Positions 36,541 to 45,700 of a stretch of DNA of 64,000 nucleotides are shown piece by piece; within the stretch, counting starts at the first letter, position 1, and each line of letters starts with the position of its first letter. This DNA comes from Proteus vulgaris (GTDB lineage: Bacteria > Pseudomonadota > Gammaproteobacteria > Enterobacterales > Enterobacteriaceae). The notes under the pieces are model-generated. The model saw nothing but the letters and a program-made list of their open reading frames with translations, ran no database searches and had not been told where the DNA came from. The position numbers were made by a program, and so were the translations under genes. The stretch covers positions 124,001 to 188,000 of the forward strand of contig NZ_JAEHOQ010000001.1 of assembly GCF_016239305.1 (NCBI RefSeq), read 5' to 3'.

Positions 36541-38877
36541 ATGTCTAAAAATCAAAAGTGGGAATTAAATAGAAGAACGTTGTTAAAAGGAATGGGTGCC
36601 ATTGGCGTGGCAGCTCTTTCTCCTAACGCGTTCAGTCTAGTTAATGAAAATAAACCCATATTTAACCAGAAACCACGGATAAAATTATCCGAATATAAAA
36701 CCTTTCGTTCAACCTGTGCGATGGAATGTTTGCACTGTAACCTAACAGCTTTTACACATAAGGGGCAACTCATCAAAATTGAAGCCACTGAAGGCTTTAA
36801 TGTGAAATGCTGTTTACGAGGTATGAGTCGAACTAAGTGGGTATACCATAAAGATCGTTTAACCACACCTTTATTGCGTGTAGGTGAAAAAGGAAAAGCG
36901 GAGTTCAAACCTATTAGTTGGGATGAAGCGCTCGATCTCATTGAAAAGAATATTAGAGAAACCATTGATAAGTTTGGTAATGAGGGATTATTTATCTCCA
37001 CTCATGCAGGCAATATGGACTCAATTAAAAATGATATGGGTAAAGCCTTTTTCGATTACTTAGGCGGTTCAACAAAACAAGCAGGCTCTCTTTGTTGCTC
37101 TGCGGTAACCGCGGCAATGATCCCAATGGTGGGTCTACGTTATGCCGATACTCGTGATACGGTAAAAGATAGTCGCTATATTCTTTGTTGGGGCAATAAC
37201 CCTGCCGTTACCATGCAGGCCTATTTTAAAAACTACAACCAAGCTCGCCGAAATGGCGCCAGAATGGTGGTTATTGATCCTCGCTTTAATGAAACAGCGG
37301 CTAAAGCCGATGAGTGGATCCCTATCGTTCCCGGTACTGATACGGCACTTGCGTTAGGTATGATCAAAATTATCATTGAAGAAAATCTCACTGATAAGCC
37401 TTTTTTGCGTGCGCATACAGGTGCCGTTTACCTTGTTAACTCACAACAAAAACTATTACGCCAATCTGATGATGATAAAGATAGTTATCTCGTTTTTGAT
37501 ACTTTAAGCCAGCAACTGGTTCACCATGAGACACCGAATATTGTTCCTGCGTTAACTCATGATGAACTACCTGCTAATGCTGATTATGTGACTGTCTTTG
37601 AGCAAATTTACCAACAAGCTGAACCTTGGTCTCTTGAAAAAACAAGCCAAGAAACGGATATCCCCAAAGAAACTATTATTCGTTTAGCGCGTGATTATGC
37701 CACCACCAAACCGGCTATGATTGTGCAAAATATGTCCGGTGCTCAACGAACAGAATTTGGTGCTTATGTGGCTGCTAGCCAATTTTATCTTGCATTGTTA
37801 ACCGGCAATATCGGTAAAAAAGGCGCTGGAATTTGTGATGCTGGTGGTGCTCGTCAAATGGCGAAATTTAGTCCAATTATTCCGCCAGCACCTAATGCAA
37901 AACCCATTAAACCTATCCCTGTAGCGAAAGTGGGTGATTGGATTGTCAATGAAAGACCACACCCAATTAACTTTTGGTGGATCATGACCATGGGGGTAAT
38001 GACGCAATTACCCAACACCAATATGGTACGTAACGCACTGAAAAAAGTGCCTTTTGTCGTTGTCGCCGATAACTTGATGTCATCTACTGCACTTTATGCC
38101 GATCTTGTACTCCCAGTTACTACTATTTTTGAAGATACTAGTTTAATGGCTGGTGTTCGTAGTCAATATGTACAATTAATGGAAAAAGCGGTTGAGCCAC
38201 CGGGAGAAGCAAAACCTGATTATTGGATCTTTGCTCGTCTTGCCGAACGTTTTGGCTTTGGTGACGTTTTTAACCAACCTATTGAACACTATATTGATGC
38301 TTGCCTTAAAGGCTCCGGAATTACTCGTGAAATGTTAGAAAAAGGCCCTGTACGCCCAGTTGAAGGCGATTGGATCCCCTTTAAAGATGGCATTTTCCGT
38401 ACTTCAACGAAAAAAGCACACTTCTTTATTGAAGAGTGGCAGGATAAAAACTTTTCTCCTGTTGTCACCTATTATCCCGTAAAAGAATCGACAAAAGGTT
38501 CACCTGAACTTGCTAAAAAATACCCATTAATGGCAGTACAACGCAAGCTCGCTCGTAGTGTTCACTCTAGCCATGGTATGAATGAGTGGATCTTAGAGGT
38601 ACAGCGTAATCAACCTAATATTCTTATCCATCCTAATGATGCCTTAGACAGAGGAATTAAAGACGGTGAATGGGCTATTGCGTTTAATGATCGAGGAGAG
38701 CACCGCGCGATTGCCGTTGTGACTACTCATATTAAGCAAGGAGTAGTCTCATTAGACAATGGATGGTGGGAACAACAAGGCGGAAGCAGTAGCCATGTCA
38801 CCAATGACCACGTTGAACCTTTAGGTAACGGTCATTGTTGTAATAGCACCTTAGTTAACGTAAGACGGGAGGCATGA
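36541..38877 (+). CDS. DmsA-like molybdopterin oxidoreductase, catalytic subunit
   Basis: Exported catalytic subunit of a DMSO-reductase-family enzyme, 778 residues. The Tat signal is NRRTLLKG (Arg11-Arg12). The Fe-S motif is CAMECLHC followed by CCLRG, close to DmsA (CxxxCxxxC). Molybdopterin domains follow, ending with a dinucleotide-binding region (NGWWEQQGGSSSH). At the position where DmsA has its Mo-ligand serine this protein reads SLCCSAV (Cys185-Cys186-Ser187), more like Cys-ligated NapA. Substrate therefore uncertain: DMSO, thiosulfate, polysulfide or another. ATG 36541 has GTGAGA at good spacing; ATG 36535 is possible. No DmsD chaperone gene is adjacent. Confidence 0.88.
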   Translation: MSKNQKWELNRRTLLKGMGAIGVAALSPNAFSLVNENKPIFNQKPRIKLSEYKTFRSTCAMECLHCNLTAFTHKGQLIKIEATEGFNVKCCLRGMSRTKWVYHKDRLTTPLLRVGEKGKAEFKPISWDEALDLIEKNIRETIDKFGNEGLFISTHAGNMDSIKNDMGKAFFDYLGGSTKQAGSLCCSAVTAAMIPMVGLRYADTRDTVKDSRYILCWGNNPAVTMQAYFKNYNQARRNGARMVVIDPRFNETAAKADEWIPIVPGTDTALALGMIKIIIEENLTDKPFLRAHTGAVYLVNSQQKLLRQSDDDKDSYLVFDTLSQQLVHHETPNIVPALTHDELPANADYVTVFEQIYQQAEPWSLEKTSQETDIPKETIIRLARDYATTKPAMIVQNMSGAQRTEFGAYVAASQFYLALLTGNIGKKGAGICDAGGARQMAKFSPIIPPAPNAKPIKPIPVAKVGDWIVNERPHPINFWWIMTMGVMTQLPNTNMVRNALKKVPFVVVADNLMSSTALYADLVLPVTTIFEDTSLMAGVRSQYVQLMEKAVEPPGEAKPDYWIFARLAERFGFGDVFNQPIEHYIDACLKGSGITREMLEKGPVRPVEGDWIPFKDGIFRTSTKKAHFFIEEWQDKNFSPVVTYYPVKESTKGSPELAKKYPLMAVQRKLARSVHSSHGMNEWILEVQRNQPNILIHPNDALDRGIKDGEWAIAFNDRGEHRAIAVVTTHIKQGVVSLDNGWWEQQGGSSSHVTNDHVEPLGNGHCCNSTLVNVRREA

Positions 38878-38879
38878 TC

Positions 38880-39431
38880 ATGGCGAAGAAACAGTATGGT
38901 TTTCTAATAAATACCAAAGATTGCTATGGTTGCCGAACTTGCTCGATGGCCTGTAAATCTGAAAACGTCACACCACCAGGTGTGTTGTGGCGTCGAGTTC
39001 GTGAATTCAACGAAGACCAACCCAATGCACAAGCTTTTATTACCATGTCTTGTAACCATTGTGATGATCCACAGTGCCTAAAAGTTTGCCCTGCTGATAC
39101 TTATACCAAACGTGAAGACGGTATTGTTGTGCAAGATCATGACAAATGTATCGGTTGTCAAATGTGTATCATGGCATGCCCTTATAACGCTCCGGTTTAT
39201 GATCCGATAGAAGGGAAAACCAGTAAATGCAATATGTGTGCGGATAGACTTGATGAAGGCTTGAAACCACGTTGTGTTGAATCTTGCCCTACTGGTGCCA
39301 TTGAGTTTGGTGAAATAGAAGATCTACGTAAAAAACACACGACAAATTGGGCTTTATTAGAAAAACGCTATGGTGTACCAGATCACACCATCAGTAACCC
39401 TAATATTGTCATTATTGGTATGGAGGATTAA
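38880..39431 (+). CDS. DmsB-like 4x[4Fe-4S] ferredoxin subunit
   Basis: Electron-transfer subunit of 183 residues with 16 clustered cysteines in four ferredoxin motifs: CYGCRTCSMAC, CNHCDDPQCLKVCP, CIGCQMCIMACP and CNMCADRL...CVESCP. It passes electrons from the membrane subunit to the molybdoenzyme. ATG 38880 is chosen over 38874 because GGGAGG (38867-38872) is 7 bases before it. It follows the catalytic gene by two bases. Confidence 0.92.
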   Translation: MAKKQYGFLINTKDCYGCRTCSMACKSENVTPPGVLWRRVREFNEDQPNAQAFITMSCNHCDDPQCLKVCPADTYTKREDGIVVQDHDKCIGCQMCIMACPYNAPVYDPIEGKTSKCNMCADRLDEGLKPRCVESCPTGAIEFGEIEDLRKKHTTNWALLEKRYGVPDHTISNPNIVIIGMED

Positions 39432-39433
39432 TC

Positions 39434-40252
39434 ATGCATGATTATCAACTGCCGTTAGTCCTGTTTACGGTTATGAGCCAATGGGGTATTGGTGCAGTAT
39501 TGGCACTTTCACTGTATCAATGGCAAAACCAAACGCAAAATGTTGCAATGCTAAGTACCAAAGCGTTACGAACAACCATTGCGCTAATTTGGCTAATTGA
39601 AGTTGTGGGTTCATCAATGTCGATGGGGCACTTAGGTGATCCGCTTGGTGCTTATCGTTCTGTATTAGGTATTGCTCACTCTTGGTTAAGTCGAGAAGCA
39701 ATTGCCTTTGTGATGCTAAATGGCTTTATTTCATTATGGGCGCTAGTCAGTTGGGTACAACCTCATGCTATTCGCCGTAATAGTCTGTTTGGGCTGTTTT
39801 GTGGCGTAATTGGTTTACCTGTTATTTTGATTACAGCACAAATCTATTACCAAATGCAGGCTCATCCTCTTTGGCATACACCAGCAACACAAATTAGCTT
39901 TATTGGCACAGCACTATTGCTTGGTTTTGGCTCGATGATCCCTTGGTTACGCCTACAAAATAAAACCATTAGCAATTCATTAAAAGTAGGAACCTTCGTC
40001 GGTGCATTATTAGTGCTAGTAGGCTTGGTAATGAGAGCACAAATACCCGGTGCGGATATTGCAAACCTATTATTATGGTGGCAAATCATTGCTAGTTTGA
40101 TTATTGGAGTCTGTATTATTACTTTGTCTCACAACTCGTCATTTACCAAAACCTCGCTCTCTATTATCACTATTTTGATGTTATTTAGTGGCGAAATCAC
40201 GGGAAGGATGCTGTTTTATAGCAATGTAATGGCGCAAGCACCTTGGTTCTAA
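39434..40252 (+). CDS. DmsC-like membrane anchor subunit
   Basis: 272-residue inner-membrane protein with about eight hydrophobic segments, of DmsC type rather than NrfD type: the N-terminus LPLVLFTVMSQWGIGAVLALSL and the conserved SMGHLGDPLGAYRSV block match DmsC. It should oxidise menaquinol. GGAGG lies upstream of the ATG, two bases past the dmsB-like gene. Ends the operon, with a terminator behind. Confidence 0.88.
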   Translation: MHDYQLPLVLFTVMSQWGIGAVLALSLYQWQNQTQNVAMLSTKALRTTIALIWLIEVVGSSMSMGHLGDPLGAYRSVLGIAHSWLSREAIAFVMLNGFISLWALVSWVQPHAIRRNSLFGLFCGVIGLPVILITAQIYYQMQAHPLWHTPATQISFIGTALLLGFGSMIPWLRLQNKTISNSLKVGTFVGALLVLVGLVMRAQIPGADIANLLLWWQIIASLIIGVCIITLSHNSSFTKTSLSIITILMLFSGEITGRMLFYSNVMAQAPWF

Positions 40253-40361
40253 ATATTTTACCTCTGAGTTAAATAGTCGCGTTAACATGCTTATTTAACT
40301 CAGATTTATCCCCTATGTTTCACTTGATATTTTTTATTTGCCCTAGCATTACCTTTAATTT

Positions 40362-40390
40362 TACCCCGAATTTATTCGGGGTATTTTTTT
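40362..40390 (+). terminator. Terminator after DmsC-like gene
   Basis: Perfect 9-bp stem TACCCCGAA (40362-40370) / TTCGGGGTA (40375-40383), loop TTTA, then a run of T. The rest of the 290-bp spacer to 40542 is AT-rich and likely carries the lemA promoter. Confidence 0.9.
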
Positions 40391-40542
40391 ATCTCATCCA
40401 ATACCATTAATTTTACTTTATTCACATTCTTTTTGTTTTTGATGAAATAATCATCTAGCTATCTTTATCAATAATAGGCAAAATTAACATTAACGACTTA
40501 ACACAATTTCCTGTTTACTATTAGAAAAGAGAGCACTTCACC

Positions 40543-41103
40543 ATGACTGGATTAATTATTACTATCGTGCTATTGGGTCTTATTTTTTATTATTACAACC
40601 GTATTATCTCTATGCGTGAAGCTGTTATCTCAAGTGAAACCGAAATTTCAGTACAGTTAGATCGTCGTGGTAAAGTTTTTGATAGTTTATTAGCTACAGT
40701 AAAAAAATATCTCAACCATGAATCTGATGTATTTACTAAAATTACTGAATTAAGAACACAAACTCAAAGTGCCAATGGTAAAGAAGCCAAAGCAGCTGAA
40801 GACGAATTATCAAAAATTGTTTCAAGTGGTGCAATTAATGTTGCGGTTGAAAATTACCCTGAATTAAAATCCGACACCATTATGGCGAATTTACAAGAAG
40901 AGATTGTTTCAACTGAAAATAAACTCTCTTTTGCAAAACGCGGTTATAACCGTACTTTAGAACAATATCGCGCTTTTATTGCCTCTATTCCTGCGGTGTT
41001 TATTGTCAAGATTTTCCCAAGCTTAGTTATTGATAAAGAGTACTGGCGTCTTGATGAAGGGACTATTAAAACAGAAGAAGCTCGTCGCATTAATTTCGAT
41101 TAA
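40543..41103 (+). CDS. LemA family protein
   Basis: 186-residue membrane-anchored protein: one N-terminal membrane segment (about 3-20), then a long helical, coiled-coil LemA domain (about 25-185). It starts ATG 40543 after AAAGAGAGCACTTCACC. LemA genes are often paired with an HtpX-like M48 protease, as here, suggesting envelope quality control, but no molecular role is firmly established. C-terminal hydrophobic stretch AFIASIPAVFIVKIFPSLV may be a re-entrant or buried helix. Confidence 0.85.
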   Translation: MTGLIITIVLLGLIFYYYNRIISMREAVISSETEISVQLDRRGKVFDSLLATVKKYLNHESDVFTKITELRTQTQSANGKEAKAAEDELSKIVSSGAINVAVENYPELKSDTIMANLQEEIVSTENKLSFAKRGYNRTLEQYRAFIASIPAVFIVKIFPSLVIDKEYWRLDEGTIKTEEARRINFD

Positions 41104-41146
41104 TTTTAGAGTAATAAAAAGATATTTATTCCTTCTTGATTGATAA

Positions 41147-41170
41147 AAACAGCACTTAGCGGTGCTGTTT
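41147..41170 (+). terminator. Hairpin between lemA and htpX-like genes
   Basis: Perfect 9-bp stem AAACAGCAC (41147-41155) / GTGCTGTTT (41162-41170), 10 bases before the next start codon. Could attenuate read-through or hide the GGAG site. Confidence 0.6.
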
Positions 41171-41180
41171 GGAGTCACTA

Positions 41181-42146
41181 ATGGATTTCAGAAATGTTCT
41201 ACGAAAAAATGCTATTAGAACACGTTTTGTTATAGCAACTTATTTACTATTAATGCTGATAATCGGTTTGCTGGTAGATACCGCTATTGGAGCAAATCCC
41301 TATCTAGATCTCACTGATAATATGTTGGCATTTCTGACTTTCCAATCTATCCCCATCGCTTCGCTCATTATTTTAGCTATCTCGATTTTATTGCTTCTTT
41401 TTATTCATTTTAAAGGGCACAAAATCATGCTGACAGGAATGAATGCTAAATTAATTAGCCCAGATGAAACATCAAATGCACAAGAGCGCCAATTACTCAA
41501 TATTGTGGAAGAACTGAGTTTAAGTGCCACGCTAGGCTATATTCCCAAGCTCTATCTTCTTGATACACCAGAAGCCAATGCTTTCGCTGCGGGCTGGTCA
41601 GAAAGAAATGCCTTTATTGGTGTAACTACAGGGTTATTAAATCGTCTTAACCGCCAAGAAGTTCAAGCGGTCTTAGCCCATGAAACAGGACATATTATTC
41701 ATGGTGATTCACGACTAACGTTATATGTTGGCATATTAGCTAACGTTATTTTAACGGTTACGAACATCTTCGGTAGTCGCTTATATATTGCTTCTGGTAG
41801 TCGAGGCGGTAAAAGTAATGATGCGGCGAGTAAAGCGCGATTAATTTTAATTGTGTTAAACCTTGTTTTACCGATTATTACGCAAGTGCTCTATTTCTAT
41901 TTATCCCGAACTCGTGAATATATGGCTGATGCCGCCGCTGTTGATTTAACTCAAGATAATCAAGCAATGATTAGTGCACTAAAGAAAATTTCAGCACAGC
42001 ATGATACTGAAAATTTTGAAGATGGTTCAACGGGGCGTGCTTATCGTAAAGCAGCCTTTATTTTTAATAAAGGAGACTCGTTTTTCTCAACGCATCCGTC
42101 TATTGAAAATAGAATTGCGGTACTTGAAGGTAAAAAGACTTTTTAA
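41181..42146 (+). CDS. HtpX-like M48 membrane metalloprotease
   Basis: 321-residue inner-membrane zinc protease. Two N-terminal membrane segments (about 15-80), the HEXXH zinc motif HETGHIIHGD (near residue 168), two more hydrophobic segments, and the third-ligand Glu in SRTREYMADAAAVDL. ATG 41181 follows GGAG; the frame is open to 41169. It is paired with LemA and differs from housekeeping HtpX in its longer N-terminus, so I do not assign the htpX name. Probably degrades misfolded membrane proteins. Confidence 0.86.
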   Translation: MDFRNVLRKNAIRTRFVIATYLLLMLIIGLLVDTAIGANPYLDLTDNMLAFLTFQSIPIASLIILAISILLLLFIHFKGHKIMLTGMNAKLISPDETSNAQERQLLNIVEELSLSATLGYIPKLYLLDTPEANAFAAGWSERNAFIGVTTGLLNRLNRQEVQAVLAHETGHIIHGDSRLTLYVGILANVILTVTNIFGSRLYIASGSRGGKSNDAASKARLILIVLNLVLPIITQVLYFYLSRTREYMADAAAVDLTQDNQAMISALKKISAQHDTENFEDGSTGRAYRKAAFIFNKGDSFFSTHPSIENRIAVLEGKKTF

Positions 42147-42172
42147 AAATATCGATGTAATTAACTAAAGAG

Positions 42173-42215
42173 AAAAGCGCTTATCACTATTCCTCGATAG
42201 TGTACAAACGCTTTT
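42173..42215. terminator. Bidirectional terminator
   Basis: Outer arms AAAAGCG (42173-42179) and CGCTTTT (42209-42215) with an inner CACTAT-TCCTCG-ATAGTG hairpin (42185-42202). Serves the convergent protease and YdcY-like genes. Confidence 0.75.
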
Positions 42216-42244
42216 TTAATTCTTACTTTTTAGCAAAAATCCGA

Positions 42245-42427
42245 TTAACGATGTTTTTCACCGTGATGGAAAATAGCCGTGCGTAAACGCTCTTGTTGCT
42301 CATAACGTAGTGGAAATTCAATCGTTTTATCTTTACCTAATTCCACTAAAAGTTCATTCATGGTTTCAATACTGGTTGTCGCAATAGCATCATCAACCTG
42401 TTTAACCACCTCATCATAATGAGACAT
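42245..42427 (-). CDS. YdcY-like DUF2526 small protein
   Basis: 60-residue protein, acidic to basic, predicted helical. MSHYDEVVKQVDDAIATTS, MNELLVEL and YEQQERLRTAIFHHGEKH closely resemble E. coli YdcY (77 residues) as I recall it; the present protein ends about 17 residues earlier, right after the HHGEKHR block. Function is unknown in any species. ATG is preceded by GGGGATAAAG on the minus strand. Confidence 0.8.
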   Translation of the reverse strand: MSHYDEVVKQVDDAIATTSIETMNELLVELGKDKTIEFPLRYEQQERLRTAIFHHGEKHR

Positions 42428-42513
42428 CTTTATCCCCTTTCTTCATAAAATTCTTAATCGCTATCATATTACAAGTAAGGGGATTTCTGTATTTTTAGTC
42501 ACATAAAGTGTGA

Positions 42514-43746
42514 TTAAATTGAGTTAAGCGGTTTATTCTTTGTCTCTTTACCCAATAACATCACTGCCAATATCCCAATAACAATTGAAAAACTGAAAAT
42601 AAGAAATATGGAGCTTATTTCAAATTGATATTGGACTAAATATCCCACCATTAAAGGTCCCAATATTCCACCAATACGCCCTATTGCTGTTGCTGTTCCG
42701 GCACCTGTTGCCCGTATTCCATCTGGGTATTGTTCTGGCGTATAAGCATATAAAGCGCCCCAAGCCCCTAAATTAAAGAATGACAGCAACATGCCAAAAA
42801 TAAGTAGCGTTGTCGTAGTATCTGCCACACTAAAATAATAGGCACTAATGGCGGTTCCCGCTAAATAAGTGACTAACACAAATTTTCGCCCATAACGCTC
42901 AATTAACCACGCTGCGGTAAAATAACCAGGTAGCTGTGCTAATGTCATAATAAGTACATATTGAAAGCTTTTTATTAAACTAAAGCCTTTTAACATCGCC
43001 ACACTTGGTAGCCATAAGAAAATACCGTAATAAGAGAAAACGACACAAAACCATAAGATCCATAACATTAGCGTTGAACGTCGATACTGAGGTGACCAAA
43101 TTAATGCCATTGATTGGCGGATCGATAAACGTGTTTTTTTCTGTGAAATATGAGATGAAGTTGGTTCAGGTAATTTTGATCGTAAATAAAGAGCATATAC
43201 CGCAGGTAATGCACTTAATAACATTGCCATACGCCAGCCATAATCAGGAATAATAAAATAAGCAATCAAAGCCGCAATTAACCAACCGACAGCCCAAAAA
43301 CTTTCTAATAAAACAACAATTCGACCTCGCTCATGAGTTTCAACACTTTCACTAACAAGAGTTGAGGCAACAGGTAGTTCTCCCCCCAATCCCATACCAA
43401 TAAAAAAGCGTAATACAAGAACGACCATTAAAGAGCTCGCCAAGGCCGTTAATCCACACCCCAAGCTAAACAGTAACAAGGTAAAAATAAAGACAGGTTT
43501 ACGTCCTTTTCTATCAGCAATAATGCCAAATACAAAAGCACCGACAGCCATTCCAATTGAATTTACACTGCCAATCCAGCCTAATTGTGATGCAGTTAAT
43601 CCCCAATCTTCTTTTAATGCGGTGAGTAAAAAAGCAAGTAGCCCGACATCCATTGCATCAAAAGTCCAACCCATACCAGCGATACATAAAAGCTTATTGC
43701 GAGAGATTGCCTCAGGCGCTTTGCCTGTTTGGCTTGCCGTTGTCAT
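42514..43746 (-). CDS. NiaP-like MFS transporter
   Basis: MFS permease of 410 residues with 12 membrane segments. It matches the NiaP (B. subtilis YceI) niacin transporter family: GMGWTFDAMDVGLLAFLL, GSVNSIGMAVGAFVFGIIADRKGRK, IGMGLGGELPVASTLVSE and LLSFFNLGAWGALYAYTPEQYP. Substrate is inferred as nicotinate or a similar aromatic acid. No NiaR-type regulator is adjacent. The start follows AAAGGAAATGTA on the minus strand. Confidence 0.8.
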   Translation of the reverse strand: MTTASQTGKAPEAISRNKLLCIAGMGWTFDAMDVGLLAFLLTALKEDWGLTASQLGWIGSVNSIGMAVGAFVFGIIADRKGRKPVFIFTLLLFSLGCGLTALASSLMVVLVLRFFIGMGLGGELPVASTLVSESVETHERGRIVVLLESFWAVGWLIAALIAYFIIPDYGWRMAMLLSALPAVYALYLRSKLPEPTSSHISQKKTRLSIRQSMALIWSPQYRRSTLMLWILWFCVVFSYYGIFLWLPSVAMLKGFSLIKSFQYVLIMTLAQLPGYFTAAWLIERYGRKFVLVTYLAGTAISAYYFSVADTTTTLLIFGMLLSFFNLGAWGALYAYTPEQYPDGIRATGAGTATAIGRIGGILGPLMVGYLVQYQFEISSIFLIFSFSIVIGILAVMLLGKETKNKPLNSI

Positions 43747-43869
43747 TACATTTCCTTTCTGTCCCCTATCAAAGTGTTTAGTATACTAAACAAGAAAAAC
43801 CACTTTGTTAATAGCAAAGCGTAAATTTAAAGAAAAATTAACATTCATACTGAAAAAAATAGTTAAAAA

Positions 43870-43900
43870 AAATCGATATCTCTAATTAAGATACCGATTT
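43870..43900 (-). terminator. Terminator after yadH
   Basis: Arms 43870-43881 and 43889-43900 pair over 12 positions with one mismatch; on the minus strand a T run (TTTTTT) follows. Confidence 0.75.
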
Positions 43901-43933
43901 CAACTTTTATAACTTTCTATTTTGCTTTTTTGA

Positions 43934-44704
43934 TTAGCTTCTTAAACCTCTGCCTTTTTCAATCAAGTACCATGCAATAACATAAAACACGGCGATGAAA
44001 AGACACAAAACACTAATCGTTACGGTTAAAGAGACATCCGTAATGCCCAGAAAACCGTAGCGGAAGCCACTAATCATATAAACGATTGGGTTAAGCTTAG
44101 ATACGCCTTGCCAAAATTCAGGTAAGAGTGAAAGTGAATAAAACACACCACCTAAATAGGTTAATGGCGTTAAAACAAACGTTGGAATAATGCTGATATC
44201 ATCAAAGGTTTTCGCAAAAATTGCATTTAATAACCCGGCGAGTGAAAACACAATGGAAGTCATCAGTAATGTCACCACCACCATTGTCCAAGAATGCATT
44301 TCTAAAGGCACAAAAAACAGTGAAACTAAAGTCACTAATATGCCAACACAAACACCACGGGCCACACCACCACCAACAAAGCCTGCAATAACAACATGCG
44401 TTGGTACTGGTGAAACTAATAACTCTTCGATACTACGCTGAAACTTAGCACCAAAAAATGAAGAGGAAACATTGGCGTAAGAGTTTGTTATTACTGCCAT
44501 CATAATCAGGCCAGGAACAATAAACTGCATATAATCAACCCCTCCCATATCGCCAATTCGTTTACCAATGAGGTTACCGAAAATAACGAAATAGAGAGAC
44601 ATGGTTATTACAGGTGGAATTAATGTTTGTACCCAAATACGTCCAAAACGGGTAACTTCTTTAATCCAAATTGTTTTGAGAGCTACCCAATACAGCTGAA
44701 TCAT
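43934..44704 (-). CDS. yadH: ABC-2 type permease YadH
   Basis: 256-residue inner-membrane permease (E. coli YadH 256) with six membrane segments of the ABC-2 export type; TFDDISIIPTFVLTPLTYLGGVFY is the conserved ABC-2 block. It overlaps yadG by four bases, so the two form an exporter of unknown substrate. Gene order yadG-yadH next to can matches E. coli; it marks the right border of the accessory insertion after panD. Confidence 0.93.
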   Translation of the reverse strand: MIQLYWVALKTIWIKEVTRFGRIWVQTLIPPVITMSLYFVIFGNLIGKRIGDMGGVDYMQFIVPGLIMMAVITNSYANVSSSFFGAKFQRSIEELLVSPVPTHVVIAGFVGGGVARGVCVGILVTLVSLFFVPLEMHSWTMVVVTLLMTSIVFSLAGLLNAIFAKTFDDISIIPTFVLTPLTYLGGVFYSLSLLPEFWQGVSKLNPIVYMISGFRYGFLGITDVSLTVTISVLCLFIAVFYVIAWYLIEKGRGLRS

Positions 44705-45636
44705 TCCCTCTCTCCTTCTACTGTATGCTCTTCATTAACCAAATGAACGAATAATTCTTCTAGGCGATTAGCTTTATTTCTCATACTTAACACTTGAATA
44801 CCTTGTGTATTAAGTTGAGCAAAAACACTATTTAAACCTTGCTCTCTTTTAACATCGACTTCTAATGTCGAAGTATCCATTAACCGATATTGATAATTTT
44901 GTAATTCAGGCAATGGACTTTTTGGTGCTAAATCTAAAATAAAGGTTTCAGACTCTAATTTGCTTAATAGAGCCTTCATGCTAGTATTTTCGACCAGTTC
45001 ACCACGTTGAATAATACCAATATTCCTACACAACATTTCAGCTTCTTCTAAATAGTGTGTCGTTAAAATAATGGTAGTCCCTTCAGCGTTTAATTGTTTC
45101 AAAAACGTCCACATTGAGCGACGTAATTCAATATCAACACCCGCTGTTGGTTCATCAAGAATAAGTAATTTCGGCTGATGCATTAATGCACGAGCAATCA
45201 TTAAACGGCGCTTCATTCCCCCAGATAAAAAACGTGCTCTATCATCACGTTTTTCCCATAAATCTAACTGAGTTAAATAAATTTCAGCACGCTCTAATGC
45301 TAATTTACGAGGAACACCATAATAACCTGCTTGATTGAGGACGATTTGTAATACGGTTTCAAAAGGGTTGAAATTGAATTCTTGTGGCACTAATCCTAGC
45401 TGGCGCTTTGCATTAACCATATCGGTATCTGTGTCATAGCCAAAGACTTTAACTTTGCCACTGCTCTTATTAACTAAAGAGCTAATAATACCAATGGTGG
45501 TCGATTTTCCTGCACCATTAGGGCCCAATAAAGCATAAAAATCTCCCGCTTCCACGGTAAGATTAATTCCTTTTAGCGCTTTTACGCCATTGTGATAAGT
45601 TTTCGTTAACTCCGTTAACTCCAATGCATACGTCAT
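44701..45636 (-). CDS. yadG: ABC transporter ATPase YadG
   Basis: 311-residue ATPase. Walker A GPNGAGKST, signature LSGGMKRRLMIARAL, Walker B LLILDEPTAGVD and H-loop LTTHYLEEAE are intact. The sequence matches E. coli YadG over its whole length. The ATG overlaps no other gene; an 850-bp gene-free region lies upstream before can. Substrate of the YadGH exporter is not known. Confidence 0.94.
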   Translation of the reverse strand: MTYALELTELTKTYHNGVKALKGINLTVEAGDFYALLGPNGAGKSTTIGIISSLVNKSSGKVKVFGYDTDTDMVNAKRQLGLVPQEFNFNPFETVLQIVLNQAGYYGVPRKLALERAEIYLTQLDLWEKRDDRARFLSGGMKRRLMIARALMHQPKLLILDEPTAGVDIELRRSMWTFLKQLNAEGTTIILTTHYLEEAEMLCRNIGIIQRGELVENTSMKALLSKLESETFILDLAPKSPLPELQNYQYRLMDTSTLEVDVKREQGLNSVFAQLNTQGIQVLSMRNKANRLEELFVHLVNEEHTVEGERE

Positions 45637-45700
45637 AAGTGGGAATTACCTTTTATCAACTGCATTATTCAGCATTGACTGAGCTGAAATCAGAAAATAG

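Noticed and set aside
36552-37001. 149-codon minus-strand frame opposite the DmsA-like gene
   Set aside because: Antisense shadow of a well-supported coding sequence.
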